64,000 bases of DNA from Agapanthus africanus. Its lineage: Eukaryota; Streptophyta; Magnoliopsida; Asparagales; Amaryllidaceae. The notes beneath the pieces were generated by a model that worked only from the letters and a program-made list of their open reading frames with translations, had not been told where the DNA came from and did not search any database. Made by a program: the position numbers and the translations under genes. The DNA lies in assembly GCA_030015575.1 (NCBI GenBank), contig CM057350.1, positions 522,156,959 to 522,220,958 of the forward strand. Direction: 5' to 3'. Shown here piece by piece: positions 34,459 through 45,644 of this stretch (within the stretch, counting starts at the first letter, position 1; every line of letters begins with the position of its first letter).

Positions 34459-35720
34459 ATCTCAATAAAAATAAATTCTACTAACATTATTTATTGAGAT
34501 ATTGTGCAGGAATTATATCAGTAGTGGAATCATGGAGATCCGAATTATTAAGATCAAATCTGCCGAAATATTAAAGTAAATCGAAGAAATCAATTCTGGC
34601 TGTGACTTAGAGAATATTTCCAAATTCCAGATATTCAAAAGATCACCACATAACAACTGAATGAATCTCCAAAAATTTGAACCAAAGATCCCACCAAAGC
34701 GCGGCTAAACCGCGGCTAAAATGAGCATATTGCGGCGGTTTCGCCGCAATATTAAGGAGTTGAGATTTGGGGTTTTTTTGGGTAGAATCCTAACAACTAA
34801 CCTTAATTCTGGGGATCTAGAGATTTCAACTTCTGTGACTATAAATAGAACCGAGAGCCTCATTTGGAAAAATCATCAAACCGATGCGATCATGAAGTCC
34901 ACGACGGCTCAAGAATCCTGGTTGATCATCGACAGTTCATCTACGTCCTTAAGAAGAGATCGAGAAGCAAACTAGGGGTTTGTAATCATTTTCTAGAGGA
35001 ACAAAGTGTACTTGATCTTGTTGATTAATAAAGGTAGTTTTATTCTATTGCATTTTATTTTCTTCATGATTTCTATCTTTTCTTTTCCCAACATGCGCGA
35101 GTAATTCTCCGCTTGTTAGGGTTCGTAGGATTAGGGTAGATTAATGGATGATGAAAATCCTTAAACTCTTTTTATGTCCTATAAAGTTTATAAACTTTAC
35201 CAAAAGAATTATCAACATCCTAATCGGGCGCGCTACCAATTCATTGGGAGCCATGACCGTAATTAGAGATTAGATTAACGATTGTTTTGGTAGAGGCTAG
35301 ACATGAACGGAGATCCATGTCAAGATAGGGGTTAAGAGTGGGAACCCTTTTCCCTCCAGAAACCCTAATCTACATGCATCACTGTCGATCTAGTTTTAAA
35401 TCTATTAAAGGATAAGAGGAGTAATCTTTAATCAATCATCCATTACTACTAAATCTTAACGAACACTACAAGCCCCCTTCTAATATAAAACATACATCCG
35501 TAGTTAATCTAGATCTATATCCTGCATCCGTGTTTGACATGGATCTAGAATCTACAACCATTCTTTACCATTCTTTATTCTTCCCCTTTTTCAACATGTC
35601 TAAAGTAAGATTAAAAGATTAAACGTTTCCCTGAGGACAACCCGTACTCATCTTGGTCTAGCTACACGCGACACCGTTATTGATTGCGGTTACAACACAA
35701 CACATAAAATAGATCAATCA
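34459..35720 (+). repeat. Element B 5' LTR, right part
   Basis: It continues the LTR interrupted at 24779. TATA box TATAAATA lies at 34840-34847 and a GC dyad at 34699-34749. It ends ATCAATCA at 35720, followed by a diverged Asp-type primer site at 35723-35740. Confidence 0.9.
34699..34749 (+). promoter_or_regulatory. GC dyad cassette, element B 5' LTR
   Basis: GCGCGGCTAAACCGCGGC is followed by TTGCGGCGGTTTCGCCGCAA (8-bp arms, 4-base centre). The cassette ends 90 bp before the TATA box at 34840. Confidence 0.65.
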
Positions 35721-36690
35721 AATAGCGTTGTTGCCGGGAGACGTGCGTAATATTTTTTTACTATTCGTGTTGAATTCTTATTCGATCAATATCAGAAATA
35801 AAATAAAACCGTATCTTGCATATTTAATGATTAGTGTGCGATTTTTGCGAGGGAATCTGGAGTCATTTTAGCGAGGAGATAAACATTCAGAGACATTCAT
35901 CAAGACCTAGAGGAGAAAAGGAGGCCACAGTGAAAAAATTAAACAAAGAACCCCCTAAAGCACGGCAGAAACGTGGCTATTGTGTGCAAACAGTGGCGGA
36001 ACTTTGGCGATCTTGGGGAGTTGTGCCCTCAAACTTTTCTGGTATCTTTTCTATCTCTTTTTCTTTCCTCTGAAAAATCCAATAGTATATTTTCTGCAGG
36101 ATTCTTTGCAAAATATCGCCGCTCAAAAATCTTTTTCCGTGTTTTATTTTGCGGGTTGTTTTTGCATATTTTAATACGGACTTTAAGGGGCAAAGACCAA
36201 ATTCAGATTAGGTGGGGATTTCATCACCCTTCCTAGGCCCCACAAATCACAGAACGAGCATCCGCATCAACCCTATATTAATTAAAAAAATATCTAGACA
36301 AGACTCGAAGGACCGTCGCGCTCAAATAGGACAGAGGAAGGTCGTGGGTAATCTATTGCTTTTCTGCATTACTTTTGTAGTGTCTAGGCAAGTGTGTCTA
36401 AGGCAAGTGGTTACTTAATTAGTCCCGCTATTTTTGGTGATTCGTATAGCGGATACCTCCCACTTACCTGGCACTTACCTGGCCACAAGAGTGATAAAGA
36501 GGTGGTAGAGCATTGATCCTGCAACTTGTCCTTTGGAAGTCTAGGAGCGGTCTAGTGCTTGACCTAGGTAACCTTAGTTCTAGGGTTGTTTTTGCATTTT
36601 TGTGAGTAAACCCCCAAGTCCACTTTCAAAGAAAAACCATCCAAATAGAGCTTAAATCTTTTCACCCTCTTTTCTTTTCAACTTCTTATA

Positions 36691-38652
36691 ATGGGTAACC
36701 CAAATAAAAGAACTCTTGCCGAGCTTTGCTATTCAGAACCAGATATTTCTTGTTATCGTAATCGTTTCGGTATACCATCCGACTCTACTATGTCTTTAAG
36801 AGATCGGATAGAGAAAACAGAAAGAAACTGTTGGCCACCTCACTCCAGCTCCTGTCAACCGCATCCAAATTCTACATCTTCTTATATTGATACTCCGAGT
36901 GAAGGAACTCCTAAACGCATGTCCATCGCTGAGCATACAGCAAGGGCTAACGGCCAAACTTTCAGTCCAGTCAAGCCATTAGGACAACAAACACCACCAC
37001 TTTCTAAAGAAGATTTTCATACTCCGTTTATGGCGTATATGATGTCTGTTGAAAATCGCCAACCAATCAACCAATATCAATATTCTTCTTATCACAATGT
37101 TGATTCTACTCCTGCCCAATTTTCACAACCATTCAATTCCAATCAATCCTACCCGACTTTTACACCTTCTCTAGACAGTCCTTCTAATCAGTCATTTGGG
37201 AGTTTTACTTATCCACAAGAATTTCAATCTTATGCTGAAACCCCTTACCGACCAATATCTAGTCTTGAACGAATTGTGGAAGAATATGTGGTAGTGTCAC
37301 GCCGCACCAGAAAGGAATTGAAAGAGTGCATGGCCATTCTCAATAAACAAAATGAACGAGCAACTAGTTTCAAACCAGCTCAAAATTTTCCATCGTATGA
37401 TACGGCCATAGAACAAATTGAGAATTTGGGTAGTAAGAGAGAGCGGTACACGCTTTCAAAGAAAACCTCCCCATTCCAAATTGAAATCCACAACTCCAGT
37501 TTTACAGATCTATCGAGTACACCAAATGATTCACCAATCGAAGATAGAATGTCTGATGTGTTGTGTGACTTTGTAGTGTTTGATTTACCTAATTGTGAAG
37601 GGTCCATTTCAAGTGAAGCCACACCCAACCCTTATGATCTCTACACCTCCACTCTAGAACCACAATTGATTGAAAAGCCTGCTTTTGATGAGGTGCCTGA
37701 GATTTGTAACCTTCACTTGATTGATGATATTAACGTTGGGGATATATTGAATGATGAACCCGAAATTTTGGATAAGTTTTTCCCGCCAACTCATCAAGTC
37801 ATTTCACTCCCATGCGGTCACCATCTCGAGACTCTAACTATTCTTCCCGAACTCCATATGCATCTTGAAGTTGATAACTGTATAACCGAAAGGCATAACG
37901 AAATTCAGCATTCATTTCCCACATCTGATTCAGCAATGCTTGACACAACAATTTGTTTACCCATTTCATCTCCCACTTTCTCTGGTTCTTCTTCTAACCA
38001 ACCTTTACTTTTAGCGAGTGTTGATAAATCACAATCCGATATTCCGAGTTCGATAATTCTAGAAAAACAACTTGATTTAGATACTTTTGAGAATGAGGTA
38101 GATAAGCTTTTCGAGTCTCCTATCTCCATAATTTTTGACAAATCAAGTGTGTTGAATTCTGGCGTGACACTTATTGACATTGAAACGTTCAATCAGACTA
38201 TCGATGAAAGTTTTGAAGACATTTTCGCCGACGAACTCATATTCCTAAATGAGATGGATTTTGTGATTAATCAACCTCCACCTGAAGAAGTTGAACCACC
38301 ACCATTTCTTTTTATCCTATACGAGAATGTGACCATTCTTTCCAATCCTAATCATTCACATTCTCGTTTCCATTCACCATTATTGTTTCGTCTCTATCAA
38401 CCAAGACGTAAACCATACCGCCTCCTATCTCCTCACTTCTTCAAATCTCTGATTTTCCAACAACCAGTACGTTACATCGATAAAATTTTTGAATGGTTGG
38501 TGTTGACTTTTGGTCTTTGTAAGGCTTTACTTTTGACCAATAATTTTAACCCCCCCAATAATTTTAATTGCTTAATACTATTTTACTTAAGTTTGGGGGA
38601 GGGATATATTTTGGCTCTTGAAAGAAAATTTTTACAAAATTGTGAGCCATAA
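36691..38652 (+). CDS. Unusual 653-residue ORF of a non-autonomous Athila-like family
   Basis: This long frame reads open and is not a standard gag, protease or RT. The N-terminus is MGNPNKRTLAELCYSEPDIS. Residues ~122-190 are rich in Gln, Ser, Tyr, Pro and Asn, a low-complexity prion-like composition. Residues ~191-225 look helical and charged (SLERIVEEYV...RRTRKELKE). An acidic stretch follows. Residues ~511-540 (FADELIFLNEMDFVINQPPP) match the C-terminus of element A's gag-protease ORF. Residues ~600-615 (FEWLVLTFGLCKALLL) recur in E1 and E2. I infer a derivative of gag and flanking pol sequence. The function is unknown. It is a fossil ORF with relatives at 52576-54393 and 61468-62748. Confidence 0.8.
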   Translation: MGNPNKRTLAELCYSEPDISCYRNRFGIPSDSTMSLRDRIEKTERNCWPPHSSSCQPHPNSTSSYIDTPSEGTPKRMSIAEHTARANGQTFSPVKPLGQQTPPLSKEDFHTPFMAYMMSVENRQPINQYQYSSYHNVDSTPAQFSQPFNSNQSYPTFTPSLDSPSNQSFGSFTYPQEFQSYAETPYRPISSLERIVEEYVVVSRRTRKELKECMAILNKQNERATSFKPAQNFPSYDTAIEQIENLGSKRERYTLSKKTSPFQIEIHNSSFTDLSSTPNDSPIEDRMSDVLCDFVVFDLPNCEGSISSEATPNPYDLYTSTLEPQLIEKPAFDEVPEICNLHLIDDINVGDILNDEPEILDKFFPPTHQVISLPCGHHLETLTILPELHMHLEVDNCITERHNEIQHSFPTSDSAMLDTTICLPISSPTFSGSSSNQPLLLASVDKSQSDIPSSIILEKQLDLDTFENEVDKLFESPISIIFDKSSVLNSGVTLIDIETFNQTIDESFEDIFADELIFLNEMDFVINQPPPEEVEPPPFLFILYENVTILSNPNHSHSRFHSPLLFRLYQPRRKPYRLLSPHFFKSLIFQQPVRYIDKIFEWLVLTFGLCKALLLTNNFNPPNNFNCLILFYLSLGEGYILALERKFLQNCEP

Positions 38653-39157
38653 ATAAGATTGGGGGAGGATTTCACTTTCATTATTTCTTCTCCCCGTTAC
38701 TAACTTTTCCTCCTAAGTCTACAGTTTTTTTAAAACTTGACACATGACGTCAGTGAGGACACTGCTGTAAACAGATTTAGGGGAGGTTTGTGCTTAATCA
38801 CGTATTACTTTGTATTATACTATATATAATCACAAATTATTTTTTTTGATAATGAAAGTGTGAAAGTGAAAAAAAAATTATATTTGAAAAATAGGAAAAG
38901 TTTGAGAAAAGCATGAAAGTTAGATATTTTCTTACACGAAACTAGTAATAAGTAGTTATGAACCGTTGTCCTAAGAGTTAGTAAGATAAAGGAAGTCGCT
39001 AATTTGAGGATAAAAATAAGTCTGAAAAATAGTCCCTATTCTTAAGGCCAAACATTTGAATGTTGATACACTACTATACGCACTTACACACATCTTGAAA
39101 CTTGGGATAGTAGAGAATACCTTGAAATTCTCTTGTCTAAAAGACTTACTATGAAGA

Positions 39158-39165
<8 letters not shown>

Positions 39166-39200
<35 letters not shown>
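39166..39200. repeat. (AT)n microsatellite
   Basis: A pure AT dinucleotide run of about 35 bp lies in the tail of element B. It is absent at the same place in E1, where a shorter AATA-rich stretch occurs. Confidence 0.9.
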
Positions 39201-39202
<2 letters not shown>

Positions 39203-39963
39203 TGGTGAAGAAAAAAATGAACACTGGTTTTGTAATTGCTTAAGGCACCATAAAAAAATATAGCGAGGGTGCTTTATCACCTATTGCCTTAGACCAACTA
39301 GTTTGGAAGTCACTGCTAAGCCTTAGGTGTTGCGAAACGAGAAATTACACCTAAATGCGCAAGCACATTTTGTAATCGGTCGGTTAGTACCTTAAGAAAT
39401 ATTAACAGTCGCATGAAGAATGTGTGATGAATTTTATCGAAAAAATTCACCGACTAAAAAGTACTTTGGAAGATGGATAAGAGTATGATGGCTTGAATTG
39501 AATTCTCTAAGTGTAGGGATGTCTTTTACACACACGTAGGGGTATATGATCAATGTTTGGAGGAAAGATAGGAAGGAAAACTAAAAACGATATTTTATTG
39601 AGTGATGATGTGATTTCTAACATCTTTTCACGACTATTAAGATAGGGCTCATGGCAACTGAAAAGCTGGTATAGTTGGAAAATCTTATTTTCAAGTTCTT
39701 TCTTTTATAGTTTATATCCTTGCATGTAACTTTCACCATCTTTCTTTTATTATAGGATTTTGTGGGTGTAATCTGCTGAAACCCTCAGGAGACAACACTC
39801 CTCCTACTAGGGACACCTAGAGATTTAACGGCTTGTTGCACGTGCTCAGTGCAATCGTGTTGCCTGCGAAAGAGTGCTACTTAGTTTTTTTTTCTTTTTC
39901 TTTTTCCCCTTCTCTTGAGTAACTAGTTTGCTCGGGACGATCAAAGTTAAGTTTGGGGGCATT

Positions 39964-41494
39964 TATTCAGTCAAAAATATTATGCATTTGATATGACATT
40001 TTCCTTACTATTTCTATATAATAAAATGTGTTTATTATAAATATGACACATATGAGGGTTTATCTGTAAAAAATACTATTTTCATGTGTTTATATATTAT
40101 AATTAATATTATGAAGGAAAATGTAAGCATATAATATCTATATAATATTTAGTCCATTTAAATATGCTTATCTTATCAAATATCATTAACCAATTCTCTT
40201 AAAACAATAATATCATATCAAATGGTTAGGATAATATCTCAATAAAAACAAATTCTACTAACATTATTTATTGAGATATTGCGCAGGAATTATATCAGTA
40301 CTGGAATCATGGAGATCCAAATTATCAAGATCAAATCTGCCGAAATATTAAAGTAAATCGAAGAAATCAATTCTGGCAGTGACTTAGAGAAGATTTCCAA
40401 ATTCCAGATATTCAAAAGATTACCACATGACAACTGAATAAATCTCCAGAAATTTGAGCCAAAGATCCCACCAAAGCACGGCTAACCGCGGCTAAAATGA
40501 GCATATTGCGGCAGTTCCGCCGCAATATTGAGGAGCTGGGATTTGGGATTTTTTGGGTAGGATCCTAATAACTAACCCTAATTCTGAGGATCTAGGGATT
40601 TCAACTTCTGTGACTATAAATAGAACAGAGAGCCTCACTTGGAAAAATCATCAAACCGACGCGATCAAGAAGTCCACGATGGCTCAAGAATCCTGGTTGA
40701 TCATCGACAGTTCATCTACCTCCTTAATAAGAGATCGAGAAGCAAACTAGGGTTTTGTAATCATTTTCTAAAGGAACAAAGTGTATTTGATCTTGTTAAT
40801 TAATAAAGGTAGTTTTATTCTATTGCATTTTATTTTCTTCATGATTTCTATCTTTTCTTTTCCCAAAATGCGTGGGTAATTCTCCGCTTGTCAGGGTTCG
40901 TAGGATTAGGGTAGATTAATGGATGATGAAGATCCTTAAACTCTTTTTACGTCCTATAAAATTTATAACTTTACCAAAAGAATCATTAACATCCTAATCG
41001 GACGCGCTACCAATTCATTGGAAGCCATGACCGCGATTAGAGATTAGATTAACGATTGTTTTGGTAAAGGCTAGACATGAACGAAGATCCATGTCAAGGT
41101 AGGGGTTAAGAGTGGGAACCCTTTTCCCTCCAGAAACCCTAATCTACATGCATCACTGTCGATCTAGTTTTAAATCTATTAAAGGATAAGAGGAGTAATC
41201 TTTAATTAATCATCCATGACTACTAAATCTTAACGAACCCTACAAGCCCCCTTCTAATATAAAACCTATATCCGTAGTTAATCTAGATCTATATTCTGCA
41301 TCCGTGTTTGACGTGGATCTAGAATCTACAACCATTCTTCACCATTCTTTATACTTCCCCTTTTTCAACACGTCTAAAGTAAGATTAAAAGATTAAACGT
41401 TTTCCTGAGGACGATCCGTACTCATCTCGGTCTAGCTCCACGCGACACCATTATTGATTGCGGTTACAACACAACACATAAAATAGATAAATCA
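39964..41494 (+). repeat. Element B 3' LTR
   Basis: It is 1.53 kb and closely similar to B's 5' LTR. TATA box TATAAATA lies at 40615-40622 and the GC dyad at 40476-40524 (GCACGGCTAACCGCGGC and TTGCGGCAGTTCCGCCGCAA), 90 bp upstream. It ends exactly at its U5 terminus (AAATCA, 41494), directly joined to LTR piece C. Confidence 0.9.
40476..40524 (+). promoter_or_regulatory. GC dyad cassette, element B 3' LTR
   Basis: The two half motifs are separated by about 12 bases and end 90 bp before the TATA box at 40615. Confidence 0.65.
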
Positions 41495-43005
41495 AATGAT
41501 ATGATATTTTCCTTACTATTTCTATATAATAAAAGGTGTTTATTATAAATATGACACATATGAGGGGTTATCTGTAAAAATACTATTTTCACGTGTTTAT
41601 ATATTATTATTAACATTATAAAGGAAAATGTAAGCATATAATATCTATATAATATTTAGTCTATTTAAATATGCTTACCTTATCAAATATCATTAACCAA
41701 TTCTCTTAAAACAATAATTTCATATCAAATGGTTAGGATAATATCTCAATAAAAACAAATTCTACTAACATTATTTATTGAGATATCGTGCAGGAATTAT
41801 ATCAGTACTGGAATCATGGAGATCCGAATTATCAAGATCAAATCTGCCGAAATATTAAAGTAAATCGAAGAAATCAATTCTGGCAGTAACTTAGAGAAGA
41901 TTTCCAAATTCCAGATATTCAAAAGATCGCCACATGACAACTGAATGAATCTCCAGAATTGGTAGCGCGCCCGATTAGGATGTTAATAATTCTTTTGGTA
42001 AAGTTTATAAACTTTATAGGACGTAAAAAGAGTTTAAGGATTTTCATCATCCATTAATCTACCCTAATCCTACGAACCCTAACAAGCGGAGAATTACTCG
42101 CGCATATTGGGAAAAGAAAAGATAGAAATCATGAAGAAAATAAAATGCAATAGAATAAAACTACCTTTATTAATCAACAAGATCAAGTAAACTTTGTTCC
42201 TTTAGAAAATGATTACAAAACCCTAGTTTGCTTCTCGATCTCTTCTTAAGGAGGCAGATGAACTGTCGATGATCAACCAGGATTCTTGAGCCGTCATGGA
42301 CTTCGTGATCGCGTCGGTTTGATGATTTTTCCAAGTGAGGCTCTCGGTTCTATTTATAGTCACAGAAGTTGAAATCCTTCGATCTCCAGAATTAGGTTTG
42401 GTTGTTAGGATCCTACCAAAAAATCCCAAATCCCAACTCAATATTGCGGCGGAACCGTCACAATATGCTCATTTTAGCCGCGGTGTAGCCACGCTTTGGT
42501 GGGATCTTTGGCTTAAATTTCTGGAGATTCATTCAGTTGTCATGTGGTGACCTTTTGAATATCTGGAATTTGGAAATCTTCTCTAAGTCACTGCCAGAAT
42601 TGATTTCTTCGATTTTCTTTAATATTTCGGCAGATTTGATCTTGATAATTCGGATCTCCATGATTCCAGTACTAATATAATTCCTGCACAATATCTCAAT
42701 AAATAATGTCAGTAGAATTTGTTTTTATTGAGATATTATCCTAACCATTTGATATGATATTATTGTTTTAAAAAAATTGGTTAATGATATTTGATAAGGT
42801 AAGCATATTTAAATGGACTAAATATTATATAGATATTATATGCTTACATTTTCCTTCATAATGTTAATTATAATATATAAACACATGAAAATAGTATTTT
42901 TACAGATAAACCCTCATATGTGTCATATTTATAATAAACACCTTTTATTATATAGAAATAGTAAGGTAAATGTCATATCAAATGCACAATATTTTCGACT
43001 GAACA
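41495..43005. repeat. Inverted pair of Athila-type LTR pieces (C plus, D minus)
   Basis: Piece C (41495 to about 41955, plus) matches LTR bases from about 23 to 480. Piece D (about 41956-43005, minus) matches LTR bases from about 1047 back to 1. They join at a short shared 'gaatt', forming an imperfect inverted repeat with ~460-bp arms. D has the TATA box (minus) at 42351-42358 and the GC dyad at 42444-42490. D ends precisely at its LTR start beside the CCACC duplication. Confidence 0.8.
42444..42490 (-). promoter_or_regulatory. GC dyad cassette, LTR piece D
   Basis: TTGCGGCGGAACCGTCACAA and AGCCGCGGTGTAGCC lie about 86 bp upstream (in LTR sense) of the TATA box at 42351-42358. Confidence 0.6.
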
Positions 43006-44466
43006 CCACCCAATTGAAGATTGCTATGTTTTCAAGAACTGGGTCAAAGACCAGTATCAACAGGGGAAATTCGCTCTGTCTAATTGCTGGAGGATAAATT
43101 CACCCCAGAAGCACACTCCTAAAAAGGTGGATGCGCCGGGGCATCATGCTCACTCATGGAAGAAACTCCATGGGAAGTCGTTCTTTCAGTAAAAACCAAA
43201 AGAATGGTAAAGGATCTCCAGGCATGTCTGACAGTCAAGTGGAAAAGTCCACTTGAACTTGAAATCATTGAAGGGATGTTGAAACCACGTCCGGTGCTGA
43301 AAGTTGTTGACAAAGGGCAAAATCCCCAAATCAAGCCTTCAAAGTTTTTGAAGAAAAAGAAGAAGGCCAAGAAGCTTGTGCAGCCTGCCGAGTATGACGA
43401 CAAGCGCACAGTCCTACGAAAGTACATTGACGTGCTGGAGGAGTACAACCAGAAGGAGCGGACACCGATAACTCTCGAAGTGTTCCTCAAGCATATTCTT
43501 GAGGACGAAGATAGTGACAATGATGAGGAAAATTACTCATCAGGAAATGTCGAAGACCGTGTAGTAAGTTGCCAGATGGTCTCCCATTCGTCGTTAAATA
43601 ACGAAGAAACTCCTTCAGTGTCAGAAAACAACACAGAGGAACTGGGGGCAGGATCAGCGCTAAAATCATCGGAACTGCCAGAAGACCCGATCGATAGGCT
43701 GTTAAACGAAGCCTTTCGAAAAAGCAAAGCTGACCGAGAACGCGAAACGGCCATATACGAAAAGGTTAAGCGTCGGCGTCAATATGAAGAAGCTGCGGCA
43801 AGGATGAGTCATAAAGTACTCCAACCAAACCAAAGCATACCTGCTACAAATAAGAGCAGGATCAAAACAGAGAAGCGGTTCGCCAAAGCCCTATCAATAG
43901 AGATGAAGTTGCTACCTCTCGTAAGAAACACTCCCGGGGTCATATGCCTCGACGGAAAGGATTCACATCCAAACTACTGCTTATACCATCGGAGGGTTAC
44001 CCACCCCATCGAGGAATGCAGTGCTTTCAAGAAGTGGTGGCAATGATACGTTGCCCATCAAAAACACTTCAAGTGGATGAAGCGCAAAGCTCGTTGACGG
44101 AAAAATTGTGCGATGGATGCGCACGAAGAAATGACTGGCAACTGTCACATGGTTGGTACCAGTTTGAAAGGGGGAAAACCCCAAGTTCCTACTTTCGGGA
44201 GCGACTCTGAGGACGAAATACCCCTCAGCTCTCTTTTCAGAAACTCCACCTCCAAAAAAGAAGAGGAGGAAAAGAACTGTGAGAATATTCAGCTGCATAA
44301 CTGCACGTTGCCTGAGAAGAACCTCGGACCTACAAACAAAGGTTCGAGCAAAAAGGATAAAGGGAAAGAAAATATCTCTGAAGAAATTACCCTCGACGAT
44401 GGAGTTGTCAAAGAGCTCGCAACCAGGGACCCGCCTAGGAAAAACAAGTGGATTACAATGTTCTAG
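43006..44466 (+). pseudogene. gag: Tat2 gag fossil, right of the compound insertion
   Basis: It opens with wording like the part that follows the Cys/His motif in the related module at 48316 (FKNWVKDQYQQGKFALS here, FKDWVKDQYQQGRFALS there). A charged 296-residue stretch follows at 43156-44046, with Lys-rich KKKKKAKK and acidic EDEDSDNDEE segments. It ends in a second Cys/His motif, NYCLYHRRVTHPIEECSAF. The acidic and basic composition suits a nucleocapsid-like linker. No enzymatic domain is seen. It is broken. Confidence 0.75.
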
Positions 44467-44599
44467 CACATTTGAGAAATATACCCTCACAACCGAGCAT
44501 ATTGGATACTCTTCTTCTGTCCAAAGAGGTATGAGATCTCCGATCAAGGCATTGCAAGAGCCCGATCAGTTCAAAGCTTTCTTCGCGGAAGAGAAGATG

Positions 44600-45200
44600 A
44601 AAGATGAACTGGCAGAGCTCCATATGGCTGACATTAAATTCAACGATGAAGATATCCTCCTCGGTACGTGCGAACATAATCATCCATTATACGTCATCGG
44701 GTACTGCCACTACATCAAGATAGAGAAAATCCTTGTCGACAACGGATCCTCTATCAACCTTCTCAACGTTAGTGTGCTGAAGGAAATTTGCATGAACGTT
44801 CAGCACCTGGTCTGAGACAAAATTACCATATCCGGGTTCAACTCACAGTCGTCACGGACGCTTGGGTCCATAATACTGACGTTACGCTTCGAGCTGCTCG
44901 TCACCGATGTCAAATTTCATGTCATTGACGCCAAGACTTGCTATAACGCTCTGCTCGACAGGCCTTGGTTACACGAGTACAACGTCATCCCTTCAACACA
45001 ACATCAGTGTATGAAGAATTTCAAAGATGGCTTGGAATACACCGTTGCAAGGGAACTAAATCCATTCTCCGTAAACGAAGTCCAAAAATATGAAGAAGCA
45101 AAGTACTTCCTACCAGATTTCGAGGATACAAAAAGATGTCATAAACCGAAAGATAAACAGAAGTCCGTCATCACCATCACAGTCTTTAGGAGCGATACCT
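44600..45200 (+). pseudogene. Tat2 protease-region fossil
   Basis: The active-site wording ILVDNGSSINLLNVSVLKEI near 44728 (D-x-G-S motif) marks a retropepsin. Downstream lie FHVIDAKTCYNALLDRPWLH near 44910-44970, the family's conserved C-terminal protease block (LGRPWLH-like), and a linker EVQKYEEAKYFLP. The enzyme would mature the polyprotein. It sits between gag and RT as expected for Tat. It is broken. Confidence 0.82.
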
Positions 45201-45644
45201 AGGATGATGAAGAAATAATCTACTCGGGACAACCCCAGAAAGAAAATAACAAGCCCGGACCATCTGCTCATATTTCGGTCTTTGGCAGCGATTCTGAGGA
45301 CGAGGCTAACGCGTTGTTCTTCGTCCGCCCGTCAATGCAAACCTTTGCCGGGGCAGATCAGAGTCTGCAAATCACAATGGATCCACCTCGGCATTACAAG
45401 GAACTTGATGCACTCGATACATACAGCGTACAGGAACTATAGACTTTCTACATGCCTCCCAGGCGAAGAGGTGAAAAGGCTACAGGGTTCCCTAGCACGG
45501 CATCAAGGTTTTGGGAGGCATCATCCATGCCAATTTCAAAAGTTTGCCATTCTAGTTAACCCTAACCATAGAATCTTTATTAGAAAATGCGACGAAACAA
45601 CATGTAAACAACTTTACATCTAAGTGAATGAGGAATACAACCTT
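45201..45644 (+). other. Tat2 spacer between protease and the Copia solo LTR
   Basis: This linker is rich in acidic residues (FGSDSEDEAN-like wording near 45280) and has no known domain. The same SDSEDE wording occurs near 44195, suggesting internal repetition of linker modules. The stretch ends at the solo LTR. Confidence 0.55.

Larger units (their letters stand above)
35723..39963 (+). mobile_element. Element B interior (leader, long ORF, tail)
   Basis: The leader (35741-36690) holds a worn GC dyad at 35960-35977, about 240 bp after the primer site, and a short repeat of ACTTACCTGGC near 36470. The ORF is 36691-38652. The tail (38653-39963) has PPT-like G-runs, an (AT)n run and the conserved block near 39790-39880. 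The final purine tract AAGTTTGGGGG is at 39949-39959. There is no RT or integrase. The element looks fairly whole for its type. Confidence 0.85.
24509..43005. mobile_element. Compound insertion in Tat2 gag, with outward-facing LTR starts at both ends
   Basis: The 5-mer CCACC flanks both ends (24504-24508 and 43006-43010), and Tat2 gag wording resumes right after it. The left end is the U3 start of an Athila-type LTR on plus. The right end is also a U3 start but on minus (ends GACTGAACA). Inside lie element B with both LTRs, the Copia-1 element inside B's 5' LTR, and LTR pieces C and D (41495-43005). The end arrangement is not that of a simple insertion. Confidence 0.8.

Noticed and set aside
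34721-34975. Short open frame after the GC dyad, repeated at 40553 and 42223
   Set aside because: It occurs in the LTR around the TATA box and repeats only because the LTR does.
36691-38652. A host gene for the 653-residue protein
   Set aside because: It is flanked by a matching leader, tail and LTR pair, and relatives lie in two other elements of the window at the same internal position.
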